Positions 1-9,379 of a stretch of 64,000 bases of DNA are shown here, piece by piece. The DNA lies in NCBI GenBank assembly GCA_023229575.1, contig JALNYZ010000007.1, positions 1-64,000 on the forward strand, written 5' to 3'. How positions within the stretch are numbered: position 1 is the first letter of the stretch; each line of letters begins with the position of its first letter. Position numbers and translations under genes: made by a program. The notes below the pieces were generated by a model that saw nothing but the letters and a program-made list of their open reading frames with translations, was not told the DNA's origin and made no database searches. Origin of the DNA: Prolixibacteraceae bacterium (GTDB taxonomy: Bacteria; Bacteroidota; Bacteroidia; Bacteroidales; Prolixibacteraceae).

Positions 1-53
1 GTCGTGTTGGCGGGCCAACGACCAACCAAAAACCCAAAAAGAACACCAAAAAG

Positions 54-122
54 TTGTACACTTTGCTCCGGATTCTATTGTACACTTTACTCCGGATTTC
101 GTTGTACACTATAGTCCGGAAT
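54..122. repeat. Three 24-bp direct repeats, possible IS21-type element end
   Basis: Three copies of a unit that begins TTGTACACT and ends in TCCGGA start at 54, 78 and 102 with an exact 24-bp period. Copies 1 and 2 differ at one base over 21; copy 3 is more diverged. Arrays of transposase-binding repeats at the tip are typical of IS21-family elements, and the element body would lie left of the window. A small hairpin (GTTGGC at 6-11, GCCAAC at 14-19) sits outside the array. No transposase reading frame is visible, so the mobile-element assignment is inference. The third repeat overlaps the 3' end of the neighbouring methyltransferase gene. Confidence 0.45.
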
Positions 123-840
123 ATTCAGTATCATAAATCAAGAAATCATTGCAATGATAAATACAATTTAAGAAAGGGATTTTTTCGAATGCATCTGCAA
201 TTACCGGATTCTGGTATGCGATAATCATACGCCTTGGACTCTCATTATATGAATGGACTAAATTACTGACAAATTTTTTCATGACAGGCTTTTTAAATGG
301 ATTGAACAGAAAGATAAAAAGTTGTTCCTTAGGCAGTATATATTCTGTCGCATCGATCAGTACAACTTCAATGTGAAGAGTAAGATCGTTATTAATCATA
401 TATTTATTAATATTGTCTCTTCCAATTTCAGCTAATATCGGTGAAAATTCAATTCCAATTATATTTTTAAATTGATATTTTGACGCGAGCATAAGGCCAC
501 GACCTTTACCTGCACCAACATCGATAAATGTAAAATTACTAAAGCATAAAGAGAGGGAGTCAATCGCTTGAAATATGTTGTTAAAAATCTCGATGGATGT
601 GGCCTGGTATATGCTTGAATAGATCCATTTATTTGATTTTACGCCAAGATCGTCGATTTCTACCATTGAACTGGTCTCAACCCCATTAGAATCGTCGAAA
701 GAATCTTTCTGGTAACTATCTATTTTATTTCCATAAATCAATCTTTTTAAATAATACCGATAATCTTTTAAAAATACTTTCATCGTTTCCCAAAAGCCAC
801 GACTTCTGATAGATATAATTGCTTTGGAAATAATATTCAT
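109..840 (-). CDS. Class I SAM-dependent methyltransferase
   Basis: A 243-residue protein with a Rossmann methyltransferase core. The SAM-binding motif I is FIDVGAGKGRG (about residues 105-115), followed by an acidic end of strand 2 (GIEFSP) and a motif-IV-like FLFNPF near 180. It lies at the distal end of the polysaccharide locus, so an O-methylation of a sugar or a chain-capping step is likely, but the substrate cannot be read from the sequence. Oddity: the last residues (EYSGL) and the stop codon are encoded inside the third 24-bp repeat of the putative IS end, so the natural C-terminus may have been replaced by an insertion. The fold is fairly certain; the role is not. Confidence 0.75.
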   Translation of the reverse strand: MNIISKAIISIRSRGFWETMKVFLKDYRYYLKRLIYGNKIDSYQKDSFDDSNGVETSSMVEIDDLGVKSNKWIYSSIYQATSIEIFNNIFQAIDSLSLCFSNFTFIDVGAGKGRGLMLASKYQFKNIIGIEFSPILAEIGRDNINKYMINNDLTLHIEVVLIDATEYILPKEQLFIFLFNPFKKPVMKKFVSNLVHSYNESPRRMIIAYQNPVIADAFEKIPFLNCIYHCNDFLIYDTEYSGL

Positions 841-873
841 CAGTTTATATTTTGTTTTTTAATTTTAGAAGGA

Positions 874-891
874 ATCCGCCAGCTGGCGGAT
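874..891. repeat. 18-bp perfect palindrome, dispersed family
   Basis: ATCCGCCAGCTGGCGGAT is a perfect 18-bp palindrome in the gap between two minus-strand genes. An identical copy lies at 35638-35655 and a diverged copy at 47931-47948. It is one of the few dispersed repeats present in the left third of the window. It could form a hairpin in RNA, but no U-tract follows directly, so a terminator role is not supported. Confidence 0.8.
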
Positions 892-981
892 AGGCGATGC
901 CCATAACAAAATAATAATTTTCGTTTGGTGCGAACAATTCCTCATGGCTATTTCAAGATCTCTTTTTTGTCAGTTGAAATT

Positions 982-2085
982 TCAATCATCGATTAGGTCG
1001 CCTAATTCGACAGACTGCATGAATTCCACATCGGGCCACCGATTAATAATATTTGTCAATAACCGATCCAACTCCTTAAGACCAAAAGCAGCATTATCGT
1101 GATGAATAAAACCAACATAATTAACCCTATGCGAACTGACAATAGCTGGTTTATGCCATTTAAAGGCATTCTCGATCTCCGACATACAGGCGTCTACCCA
1201 ATCCTTATTGGAAGGGTCTGATGGTTCGAAACCACAGTTCCTGGTGAGTATGACCTGATCTTGCTTGTTGTGTTTTCCAAGCCAGTTAAGTTCATAACTG
1301 AATTTGCCGTTTCCCAGGGGATATTTTTGAAATTTATATCTTGTCAAATAATCTACCCCGGCCATCTTCAGTACCTTCTCCAGTGATTTTGGTTCGGGAC
1401 TGTTTGATGCAATGAAATACCTGGGTTCATAACCGCATGTAGATTGAAATATTGCAGCCCCAGTTTCAATAATCTTTGTATATGATTGGATATCTACCTC
1501 TGTTTCTGGATCAAAGGCAGCAAGATATGCCGGAAGCCGGCATCCTTTGTACCAGGATGCCCCAACCGATTGGTGCTCGAATGCTAAACGCAAGCCTTCA
1601 TTTTCATTCCGTAATTCTTTCATCCATCGTGAAACATTCAAGTGCTCCCGTCCATGAAGGGCGGGTACAAACAATCGCTCCTTGATTCCCTTTTGCCACA
1701 ATGCATGAACCCTGTCATGGTTCGGATAAGATTTGCAGGTTTCCGTAAAGGGCTCATAAGCATACTCACTAAAACCCGATGCCTTGATTTTTTCGAACGA
1801 GGGATTGGCCATGATACTCATGGGGGTAAAAACCACAGGCCTGCCTGTAAAATCCTTGTGTCTGAATAGAACTTCAAATAGGTTTTCCAAATCAGCGTTG
1901 GATTCAAGGCAATCGTATTTCGTAAAGATTGACCGGTCAAGCTCCAATCCTTTGGACAGCATGGCATCATAATCTTTTTTACTTCTAGTCCGAATACTTC
2001 CCCAATCATCAGATTCTATCACTACGATTTTTCTTTTTGTACGCCAACCAAAAACGTTGCTAAGATTTTTTCGCAGGTTAACCAT
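982..2085 (-). CDS. Polysaccharide (de)acetylase-like protein, copy 1
   Basis: A 367-residue protein with the N-terminal signature GWRTKRKIVVIESDDWGSIR (residues 14-33). The Asp-Asp pair after the first strand is reminiscent of the metal-binding aspartates of carbohydrate esterase family 4 deacetylases. Proteins with this start are commonly annotated as polysaccharide (de)acetylase in Bacteroidota capsule loci; the reaction is not established by sequence. A conserved HGREHLNV segment near residue 143 and SSHRVNYVG near 317 could supply further metal or catalytic histidines. It overlaps the upstream glycosyltransferase by 8 bp, so the two are co-transcribed. It is a paralogue of the gene at 3295-4446. 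Chain deacetylation or acetylation is inferred. Confidence 0.7.
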   Translation of the reverse strand: MVNLRKNLSNVFGWRTKRKIVVIESDDWGSIRTRSKKDYDAMLSKGLELDRSIFTKYDCLESNADLENLFEVLFRHKDFTGRPVVFTPMSIMANPSFEKIKASGFSEYAYEPFTETCKSYPNHDRVHALWQKGIKERLFVPALHGREHLNVSRWMKELRNENEGLRLAFEHQSVGASWYKGCRLPAYLAAFDPETEVDIQSYTKIIETGAAIFQSTCGYEPRYFIASNSPEPKSLEKVLKMAGVDYLTRYKFQKYPLGNGKFSYELNWLGKHNKQDQVILTRNCGFEPSDPSNKDWVDACMSEIENAFKWHKPAIVSSHRVNYVGFIHHDNAAFGLKELDRLLTNIINRWPDVEFMQSVELGDLIDD

Positions 2086-3148
2086 TTTTATCGAAAATAA
2101 AGTCTAAATATTGGTGGGCAATCTTTTCAAAAGAGAGTGTTTCTCTTACCTTATAGGCATTTACAGCCAAATTCTCTCTTAAATCCGGATGCTCGATCAA
2201 ACGATTTAATGCAACTGCTAAATCGTTTATATTTCCAGGTTCAACCAGGAGCCCGTTTACTCCATCTTCAATAATTTCATTTGGACCCGCAAGGCAATTG
2301 CTGCTGATGCAGGCCAATGGCAATGACATCGCTTCGATAAGCGCATTCGGGAATCCTTCGGAAAGAGAAGGGAGAACAAATATTTTAGCTTCAGATAGTT
2401 GTATAGTGAAATCTCGCAGATGTCCATGGAAAATAACACGTTCGCCTATTCCAAGACGATTTGCAAGCAGCTCCAGATTTACGCGCTCAGTGCCGTCCCC
2501 AACCAGGCTTAATTCCCATGTTTTATCCGTTACGCTCGCAAAAGCCTCCACCAGGTTTTTATGCCCTTTTTCTTTCGATAGCCTGCCAACCGAAACAATC
2601 CTGTTTTTAACTGCACAATATGATTTTTGAATGCAGTTGACCGGGTTGTATATTACTTGAATATTGGAAGCTGCTGTATTTTTAAAGATAATCTCTTTGG
2701 CAAATTCCGTCTGGGCAATGATTCCACTGGCTTTTTTATAGAGTAATTTCCTCAATATTGAGCTGATCAATGGTAACTTAGCCATAGGACTCATTCTGTC
2801 GGATAAGTATAGAGGCACTTGCAATCCTAAGGTTGCCAAAACAACAAAAGGATTTGTCCATTCGCTGAAAGCAAGGATGACATCTGGCTTCATTCTTGTA
2901 ACATTCATCCTAAGGAAAAGGATCATTTTGATCAGATACAAGAACTTGTTTATCGATTCCCTGCTAAAATCAGGCTCATTAAATTCAATCCTATCGTCTA
3001 AAACAAAAAAATGCTCGCCTTTATATAGTGCAACAATATTTACGTTGTATCCCAATCCTATAAAATAATGAGCAAGACTTACAGAAGCTCGCTCAATGCC
3101 ACCTCCCGAAAGACCATTATTTATGATTAGAATTCTTTTAATCCGCAT
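2078..3148 (-). CDS. Glycosyltransferase family 4
   Basis: A 356-residue GT-B glycosyltransferase. The N-terminal half opens with a Rossmann strand and a glycine-rich loop (NNGLSGGGIERASVSLA, residues 10-26), typical of GT4 enzymes that add N-acetylhexosamines or hexoses. The C-terminal half has VSVGRLSKEKGHKNL (about 186-200) and the donor-binding EGFPNALIEAM with the GT4 E-x7-E arrangement (about 264-274). No signal peptide or membrane helix, so it acts on the cytoplasmic face. It sits between the two deacetylase-like paralogues and overlaps one of them by 8 bp. Linkage and donor are unknown. Confidence 0.88.
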   Translation of the reverse strand: MRIKRILIINNGLSGGGIERASVSLAHYFIGLGYNVNIVALYKGEHFFVLDDRIEFNEPDFSRESINKFLYLIKMILFLRMNVTRMKPDVILAFSEWTNPFVVLATLGLQVPLYLSDRMSPMAKLPLISSILRKLLYKKASGIIAQTEFAKEIIFKNTAASNIQVIYNPVNCIQKSYCAVKNRIVSVGRLSKEKGHKNLVEAFASVTDKTWELSLVGDGTERVNLELLANRLGIGERVIFHGHLRDFTIQLSEAKIFVLPSLSEGFPNALIEAMSLPLACISSNCLAGPNEIIEDGVNGLLVEPGNINDLAVALNRLIEHPDLRENLAVNAYKVRETLSFEKIAHQYLDFIFDKNG

Positions 3149-3294
3149 AATTTAAATATTCCGTTCTTCAACCTGACGGATCTTCTCACCTTGTAGCCAA
3201 GTAAATGGCATTTCACAGTAAGCACAAATAGGGACTTTGGGCTTAAAAATAAGCTTTAAGCTACCTTCCCGAAAAGGAGCTCTCTGAATTATTA

Positions 3295-4446
3295 TCAAAA
3301 TGTACGGTTCGAGAATTGATCATCACTGCTGATACATTCGCCAAGTCTATCGCTTGTCATAAATTCAACTTCAGGCCATTCTTTTAATATATTTACGAAT
3401 AATTTTTCCAAGTCCCTCAAATTCATTATAAGGTTTTTTTCGTTGATATAGCCGATATAGTTTAAACGGTGAGAGGAAATTATAGCTGGCTTTTTCCAAA
3501 AGAAGGCTGTTGAAATATCTTTTAGGCAATTGTTCACGTTGTCAAATGTGGGATACTGTGACGGCTCAAAAGCACAATTCCTTATAAGATAGGTTTGTTT
3601 TTGATCATTGAGCTCACCTAAGACGTGACGGATTTTTTGTCTTCTTGTTTGGCTCAAGATGGGTAGAAGCTGATATTTCATTCCTTGAAGAATTGTTACC
3701 TCATTTTCCTTCAGAGTCTTGTTTAATTCAGATGCCCAGATGAAGTTATTGGCTATAAAGCTTTGTGATTTATAACCAAACAAATTATGAAACAATCCCA
3801 GACCATCCTTTATAAACAGGCTGTGTTGTTCAATTTCAGCCTGATCAGATGCATCAAAGGAGGCCTGAATATTTCTTCTTGCGCCAACATGAACAATGGA
3901 GGGTCCCAAACCCCAAAACCCATAATCAAAGGCTTTTAGGAATGCCTTCTGTTTGTTGTGCAATAAATGCATCCATAGATTGACATTTACATGCTCCCTA
4001 CCGTGAAATTGCGGATGGAATATCTTCTCTTCCATTCCTTTTCCCCACAGGTAAAACGAATTTTGGTGATTTGGATATTTTTTAAATGTTTCAGTAAACA
4101 GTTCGTAATGATATTCTTTAAAACCAGACTCTCTTATTTTTTGAAAATCAGGGTTCGCCATCACAGTATTAGCTGTTAAAATGGGATGATTGCCATTTTT
4201 ATCCTTGAATTTGACCAGTACATTGAACAGTGCATCCAGGTCACTCTCACTGGCAAGTGAATCATATTTGTTATATGGACATTTATCAACGCCAATGCCT
4301 GCCTTTAACATCGATTCATATACTTCTCTCGATGGCATTCTTATACTTCCCCAGTCGTCACTTTCAATTACCACAATCCTGCGGTTGGTTCTCCAACCAG
4401 GAATGTTAATTAAATTACGACTTAACTTTCCTTTAAGGTCAAACAT
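3295..4446 (-). CDS. Polysaccharide (de)acetylase-like protein, copy 2
   Basis: A 383-residue paralogue of the protein encoded at 982-2085, sharing the GWRTNRRIVVIESDDWGSIR start, a central FHGREHVNVNLWM segment and SSHRLNYIGYI near the C-terminus. The two copies differ along their whole length, so the duplication is old or both were acquired from related loci. It starts 13 bp after the glycosyltransferase at 4460. The 147-bp gap to the next gene holds no clear terminator. The function, probably an N- or O-acyl change on a growing saccharide, is inferred from the family name and the surrounding transferases. Confidence 0.7.
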   Translation of the reverse strand: MFDLKGKLSRNLINIPGWRTNRRIVVIESDDWGSIRMPSREVYESMLKAGIGVDKCPYNKYDSLASESDLDALFNVLVKFKDKNGNHPILTANTVMANPDFQKIRESGFKEYHYELFTETFKKYPNHQNSFYLWGKGMEEKIFHPQFHGREHVNVNLWMHLLHNKQKAFLKAFDYGFWGLGPSIVHVGARRNIQASFDASDQAEIEQHSLFIKDGLGLFHNLFGYKSQSFIANNFIWASELNKTLKENEVTILQGMKYQLLPILSQTRRQKIRHVLGELNDQKQTYLIRNCAFEPSQYPTFDNVNNCLKDISTAFFWKKPAIISSHRLNYIGYINEKNLIMNLRDLEKLFVNILKEWPEVEFMTSDRLGECISSDDQFSNRTF

Positions 4447-4459
4447 TCATTATTCAATT

Positions 4460-5689
4460 TTATCTTACATGTTGAGAAATAAATTCAAATAACATTTTGG
4501 CCTGAATCTCCATGTTAAAATGCTTCTCTGCAACTTTTCGCCCGTTCTTTCCAACTCTTATGGCATTGATAGGATTAGACAAAGCACGGTGCAAGGCTGA
4601 AACGAATGATTCAATACTGCCTGGTTCCGCCATGAATGCCGATTCATTGTCTGTAAGATAGTCAGGTATCTCACCAACAGTGGTAATACATACAGGATTG
4701 CCGGTTGCCAGGTATTCACCTAGTTTTGTTGGAAAACCACCCTGCGCCTGCCGTGAATCGGGTCGTGGTAATAGAAGAAGCCCTGCATTCGTAATAAACT
4801 CAGGTATCTCATTTCTTTTTAATTCACCAACATACTCAACTCTATCCTGCAAGTGAAGTTCCTGAATGAGCGCTAACATTTTGAATCCATCTGCTTCCAT
4901 AAATGCGGCGATTTTCATGTTGACATCAGGATATTTAGCCGAAACCATTGAAAAGGATTTTATCATGAGGTCGACTCCGTCCTTGAAGAAACTACTGGAG
5001 CCGCAATAGGCAATGTATCTTTCTTTTGTTTTTTTCTCTACATCAAACCTTTTCAAATCCACAGTCATGGGCAGGTGTAGAAATTGCGCCTTTAAAGGAT
5101 TGGTAAATTGCCGGTAGTATTCCAGCAAATGGTTGGTCATAATCAACAATAGATCGACTTTGGGTAGAATTTTATATAGAAGTAAACTACTGTATCGTTT
5201 TGAGATAGCTATTTGTAACCTGTTGGTCGAGTTTTCAAGTCCTATATCATTGTATTCATTCAACTCAATCATCAACTTGTAGTTGATTAATTTTAAGTGA
5301 GCAACATTTTCCAGGTAAATGTTTAGGACTTCGATGGATGGATGTAACCAAATAATATCAGGTTTGTCTTGTTTAATTTTTTTTCTTATGCGAAAAGCAT
5401 TAAATTTCTTCATTAAGGGTGAAAGCACATATACAGAAAGTCGTCTCATCCAAAGAGAACTTTGCAGCAGGAATATGGAATAGGAATAGGATATTCCATT
5501 GATAGATCCCTTCCAACCGTATTTTTTAAATTCCCTGATCGAAGCGTATCCCTGCGTAAAGATGATATGCAATGCTACACCTTCTTGATGAAGTCCTTCA
5601 ACCATAGTACGCCAACGATTTGCGCCGGCGCCATCCAGTTCAAAAATATTTCGGGTATGAATCAGTACTATTTTAATCCTTTTTCCCAT
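4460..5689 (-). CDS. Glycosyltransferase family 4 (start moved inward)
   Basis: GT-B glycosyltransferase of 409 residues when started at the ATG at 5687-5689 (MGKRIKIVLIHTRN). That start puts the first Rossmann strand at the N-terminus, as in the family; the longer frame to 5731 adds 14 residues read from the upstream coding region. The C-terminal donor half contains YIAYCGSSSFFKDGVDL and GGFPTKLGEYLATGNPV, a variant of the E-x7-E region. The start overlaps the 3' end of the next glycosyltransferase gene by 17 bp, indicating translational coupling. Cytoplasmic; sugar specificity unknown. Confidence 0.85.
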   Translation of the reverse strand: MGKRIKIVLIHTRNIFELDGAGANRWRTMVEGLHQEGVALHIIFTQGYASIREFKKYGWKGSINGISYSYSIFLLQSSLWMRRLSVYVLSPLMKKFNAFRIRKKIKQDKPDIIWLHPSIEVLNIYLENVAHLKLINYKLMIELNEYNDIGLENSTNRLQIAISKRYSSLLLYKILPKVDLLLIMTNHLLEYYRQFTNPLKAQFLHLPMTVDLKRFDVEKKTKERYIAYCGSSSFFKDGVDLMIKSFSMVSAKYPDVNMKIAAFMEADGFKMLALIQELHLQDRVEYVGELKRNEIPEFITNAGLLLLPRPDSRQAQGGFPTKLGEYLATGNPVCITTVGEIPDYLTDNESAFMAEPGSIESFVSALHRALSNPINAIRVGKNGRKVAEKHFNMEIQAKMLFEFISQHVR

Positions 5690-6932
5690 GCTTAATGATG
5701 GTCGTATAAATATCGAGCAGACTGTCGACAATATTTTCCCTGTTGTGTCTTTTCAAGGCCCTCTCCCTCGCCTTCATTCCAAGATCAATCGCTTTTTCGG
5801 GATTGTTCAGAAGTTCAAGAATAGCCCCTGCCAGTACCCAGGGGTCGCCATCCTGTATTAATATTCCTTCCTCACCATCTTTGAGTATGGAACCTGTTCC
5901 ACCAGCATAGGAAGCAATGCACGGCAACCCTAAAATCATTGCCTCGCATAAGTTATTCGGGCTATTTTCGATGTGGGACGGCATCACATAAAGGTCGGCT
6001 TCCAATAGTTTTTCAACCAATTTTTCTTCATTTAATGCACCTAACAGCATCAACCCTTTTTCGGGGTATTGCTTTCCAAGCAGTTTTTTAACAACTTTAA
6101 CAATCAGATCCTCATTTTTTATTCCCGCTACCCTCCATTCAATATCATAGCCAAGCTTATTAAGCAATGCAAGGGAGGAACAAAGGGTTTCGAAGCCTTT
6201 ATAAGGACTGTTGCCATTGGTTGTATGAATGACTAATTTATCATGCTTCTCCGGTTTCCGGGATTGATGATAGAATGATTCCCGAAGCATTTCTTCGCTC
6301 CGGAAATAATTACTTTGGGGCGCTAAAACACGCGTGATCCTTCTATCCCAATCCGTTCTTCCAATGACGAATTTGACGTTTTTCAAATTTCGGATTTCCC
6401 GGTCGCGCATTTTAGCAAATTCCTCGTAATTTTTATTGAATGAACGATAATAGGGGAAATCAATGATTCGCTTAAATTTGAATTCTGGAATAGAGAGATA
6501 CTTTCTTGCAAAACCTGAAAGAAATTTATGAAAATAGACGGTAATATTCCCCTGGATAGATACGACGACAGGGATTTCAACTTTATCCACAATACAGCCA
6601 AAAGGGTTTTCAGTCCCATTGATATGGATAATATCCGGATGAATTGAATTTATTAACTCAAGATATTTGGGTAGATCTTCCTGGTCCGTAAACTCTCCCA
6701 ACAGCGTATTTTTAATAAAATGCCATTTGTAATTTTTCTTGCATACCGGATGGTAATAAACCCCATTGTAATTGAAATCAACTGAATATTTAGGATATTT
6801 GAAAGCAATATGCAGTTCGCATTTGTCGCTGAGAGCCTTGTCTAAAGCGCTCAGCCAGCCTCCTCCAAGTTTGCCGGATTGAAGGAATTCGGCGCCCGAG
6901 GCAGGAGTGTTGGAGAACCATAGAACTTTCAT
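5673..6932 (-). CDS. Glycosyltransferase family 4
   Basis: A 419-residue GT-B glycosyltransferase. The N-terminus MKVLWFSNTPASGAEFLQSG gives a first strand and acceptor loop. The C-terminal half has HTTNGNSPYKGFETLCSSL, VMPSHIENSPNNLCEAM (E-x7-E) and a glycine-rich GGTGSILKDGEEG donor loop. It lies 8 bp downstream of the polytopic membrane protein gene and overlaps the following GT4 gene by 17 bp, so the three are one transcription unit. No membrane segment. Which of the several activated sugars made by this locus it transfers cannot be told. Confidence 0.87.
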   Translation of the reverse strand: MKVLWFSNTPASGAEFLQSGKLGGGWLSALDKALSDKCELHIAFKYPKYSVDFNYNGVYYHPVCKKNYKWHFIKNTLLGEFTDQEDLPKYLELINSIHPDIIHINGTENPFGCIVDKVEIPVVVSIQGNITVYFHKFLSGFARKYLSIPEFKFKRIIDFPYYRSFNKNYEEFAKMRDREIRNLKNVKFVIGRTDWDRRITRVLAPQSNYFRSEEMLRESFYHQSRKPEKHDKLVIHTTNGNSPYKGFETLCSSLALLNKLGYDIEWRVAGIKNEDLIVKVVKKLLGKQYPEKGLMLLGALNEEKLVEKLLEADLYVMPSHIENSPNNLCEAMILGLPCIASYAGGTGSILKDGEEGILIQDGDPWVLAGAILELLNNPEKAIDLGMKARERALKRHNRENIVDSLLDIYTTIIKHGKKD

Positions 6933-6939
6933 GCAATGT

Positions 6940-8256
6940 TCATTTTAAGGTTTTTTGTTTTTGATATATGTAACCAATGCAAATTCCGGCCATTCCCATC
7001 GATAAAAAACTAAATTCAGGCATTAAAACAAACTGACCGGTCATTCCAACTACAATTGCAATTCCAAAAACAACTGATGAAAGTAACAGAACATAAGGGT
7101 TTTGATTATGAAGTCTAAAGACTTTAGCAAGCTTTGTAATCATTAAAACATAAATTCCCGAAAAAAGGAAACCAAAAATAAGACCATAGCTGCGCAATAA
7201 TTCAAGTACAATATTGTGAGCAGGAATATCACTATTCTCTACAATACCGCCTGAAATAGCTAAATAATCAAATTTTGCAACTTCTAAAGGAGGGAAATAG
7301 GTATCAGAATCCAAAAGAGAATGCCATACACCATTCCATATAGGACCCCTATCCCCCAATGCTTTAAACATAATGTAGGATGGAAAATCCGCAATTTTGG
7401 TATAACTGAAATTAGATGGGTCTGTAGAACCTTGATAATTATAAGTATTGCTTATAATGTAAATAACAAGAATAGTCAGTACGATAAATATTCTGGGTTT
7501 AACTAAGTTATTTAATAGAAAATTATTTTTTCGTAAATAAAAAAATAAAACAAAAAAAGACAGCCCGGCACTAAACACAATGTGAAATTTTTCGCCTGTC
7601 GTCGTAATAAAAAACAAGAGTATTGAAAAAAGACCCAAGTATTGTACTTCTTTAGCAATACCTAGGGGTAATTTCTTTGGAATTAATGAAATAAAACCTA
7701 TCACTAAAAAAAGTACCAGGGAAAATGTATTGAGCCTAATTTCCCCGATCGGAGCATAACGTGTTAATAAAGTCACAAAAAATATGGAATAAATAACTGC
7801 TTTGAATATGTTATCATTGAAGTTTTTAGAAATTAGTATGCCATAAAAAAAGGGGAATAAACCGAGGTAATAGGAAAGGGGAACAAAACTCGCAATTATA
7901 CCTAAATCCATTTCAACATAACGTATAAATGACTGATAAAAAAGATAAGGAGCAGGTAATATGGCAAGTAAAAGCAACCAACTGCCTGTAAGAGCTTTGA
8001 TTTTTTTGTAATGAATTATAGTCTTTAGAACACAAATCAATAATATCAATATAGAAATGATAGTTCCGGAAGCCATTTGAAAAATAAGTGCCGGGTAGTA
8101 TTTGGGATCTTCACTCCAGACCAGATAAAATACGTAAGGGGCACACAGATACTTAAAGGTCTCACCGAAAAACATGTATATAGGCATTAATGCCAATGAA
8201 ATAATCACGTGCAGGTAGATGGTAGAATTTTGATTTGTTTTTTGATCGTTCATCAA
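6940..8256 (-). CDS. O-antigen polymerase/ligase-like membrane protein
   Basis: A 438-residue protein made largely of hydrophobic helices (about ten to twelve segments), with a long extracytoplasmic loop around residues 290-345. This is the layout of Wzy polymerases and WaaL-type O-antigen ligases. The motif AHNIVLELLRSYGLIFG (about 343-359), with a His in the loop followed by helices, resembles the conserved H-N region of the Wzy_C/ligase family. In a locus with both Wza/Wzc and an ABC exporter, either block polymerisation or ligation is possible. Gene content does not settle which. It is very AT-rich compared with the genes at 41-50 kb. Confidence 0.75.
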   Translation of the reverse strand: MMNDQKTNQNSTIYLHVIISLALMPIYMFFGETFKYLCAPYVFYLVWSEDPKYYPALIFQMASGTIISILILLICVLKTIIHYKKIKALTGSWLLLLAILPAPYLFYQSFIRYVEMDLGIIASFVPLSYYLGLFPFFYGILISKNFNDNIFKAVIYSIFFVTLLTRYAPIGEIRLNTFSLVLFLVIGFISLIPKKLPLGIAKEVQYLGLFSILLFFITTTGEKFHIVFSAGLSFFVLFFYLRKNNFLLNNLVKPRIFIVLTILVIYIISNTYNYQGSTDPSNFSYTKIADFPSYIMFKALGDRGPIWNGVWHSLLDSDTYFPPLEVAKFDYLAISGGIVENSDIPAHNIVLELLRSYGLIFGFLFSGIYVLMITKLAKVFRLHNQNPYVLLLSSVVFGIAIVVGMTGQFVLMPEFSFLSMGMAGICIGYIYQKQKTLK

Positions 8257-8344
8257 ATATTTTATTTGTAATTCAGTTATTTGGGATTACTGGCAAATTT
8301 GTAGAGTGAAACGTTGAAAGGGAAATTTGCCTTTATACAAGTGA

Positions 8345-9379
8345 TTAAAAATCTGTATAATATGATTCGACTCTTTTTGCTATGGCGCTCCAATCCAATT
8401 CTACTGCTTGCTTTCTGAGCAATATTGAACTCTCAGACAATCTCCTTGAATTGTTCAATATATCCAAAAGTCCAATTGCAATTTTATTTGGCTCATTGTG
8501 TAAATGAAGATCAAATGTGTACAACGCATCGGAATTGAAATAATCGTCCATAGCAGAAAAATAGGTACAATACACTGGCAATCCGCATGATGCTGATTCC
8601 AGAATTGCATTGTTGGCAATTGCACCCTTCAAAGGAAGAAAAAGGAGAGAAGAGGTTTGCAAGTATTTGAGTAAATCGCTATTGCTAATACCTGAATAAA
8701 AGTCAACATTCGAATTACTCAAAAAATACCTTCTATTATCACTAATTGAAATAACTGTGAATTTAACCGAACTATCCATTTTGGCGACATATAGCGCAAC
8801 CTTGCTTGCGCACTCCATATCCCTTAGCCAATTACCCACTATCAAAACATGCTTAGGATATCTCTTTTCAGCCGGAGGTGTAAAATATTTCGTGTTGACA
8901 CCATGCGGAATGAATTTGACTTGATCAATCTTTAAAACTTCATTGATAACCGGAATTATATCCTTGCCCAATGCAATGGCATAATCCGTCCTTTTTAGAC
9001 GGTTGAGCATTAATTGCCTATACGGGCTTTTATGAAGATTGTAAAACCATTCTTTCGGCTGGTGAAATGTTGAAAAAATCTTTAAGGATTCGGGAATTTT
9101 ATACGGATAAAACTGCAGGGTATTTTCAGGGTATATGAAATGAATAATCCCTGATTTATTTTGAAAATATTGATCCATGATGCCATAAAACTTTTGAATT
9201 TTGAAATTTTTGATGGCCCTGTTTATCCTTCTCAATCCTTTTATATCAGGTAAATAATCTTTCTCAAACTCCTTTTGGTTAAAAATTTTGGTATATTTAA
9301 TATGATCTAAAAGAAGGTCATAACCTGAAGTGTTGCCATGATGCGAAAATTTTGTTGATACAGCAAATCTATTATTCAT
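8345..9379 (-). CDS. Glycosyltransferase, GT4-like
   Basis: A 344-residue protein that looks like a GT-B glycosyltransferase with a short N-terminal domain. Recognisable elements are IPHGVNTKYFTPP (about 176-188, the loop before the donor domain), HVLIVGNWLRDMEC, LLFLPLKGAIANNAILESA and GLPVYCTYFSAMDDYF in the donor half. The E-x7-E signature is only partly kept. Its start overlaps the end of the adjacent WbsX gene by 8 bp. An 88-bp gap separates it from the membrane protein gene downstream. Substrates unknown. Confidence 0.75.
   Translation of the reverse strand: MNNRFAVSTKFSHHGNTSGYDLLLDHIKYTKIFNQKEFEKDYLPDIKGLRRINRAIKNFKIQKFYGIMDQYFQNKSGIIHFIYPENTLQFYPYKIPESLKIFSTFHQPKEWFYNLHKSPYRQLMLNRLKRTDYAIALGKDIIPVINEVLKIDQVKFIPHGVNTKYFTPPAEKRYPKHVLIVGNWLRDMECASKVALYVAKMDSSVKFTVISISDNRRYFLSNSNVDFYSGISNSDLLKYLQTSSLLFLPLKGAIANNAILESASCGLPVYCTYFSAMDDYFNSDALYTFDLHLHNEPNKIAIGLLDILNNSRRLSESSILLRKQAVELDWSAIAKRVESYYTDF

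Noticed and set aside
3149..3294. A short minus-strand open frame with CAYCEMPFTWLQG, a zinc-ribbon-like CxxC
   Set aside because: No ATG start and no second CxxC; the frame begins inside the downstream gene and is under 50 codons. It could be a relic but the evidence is too thin.
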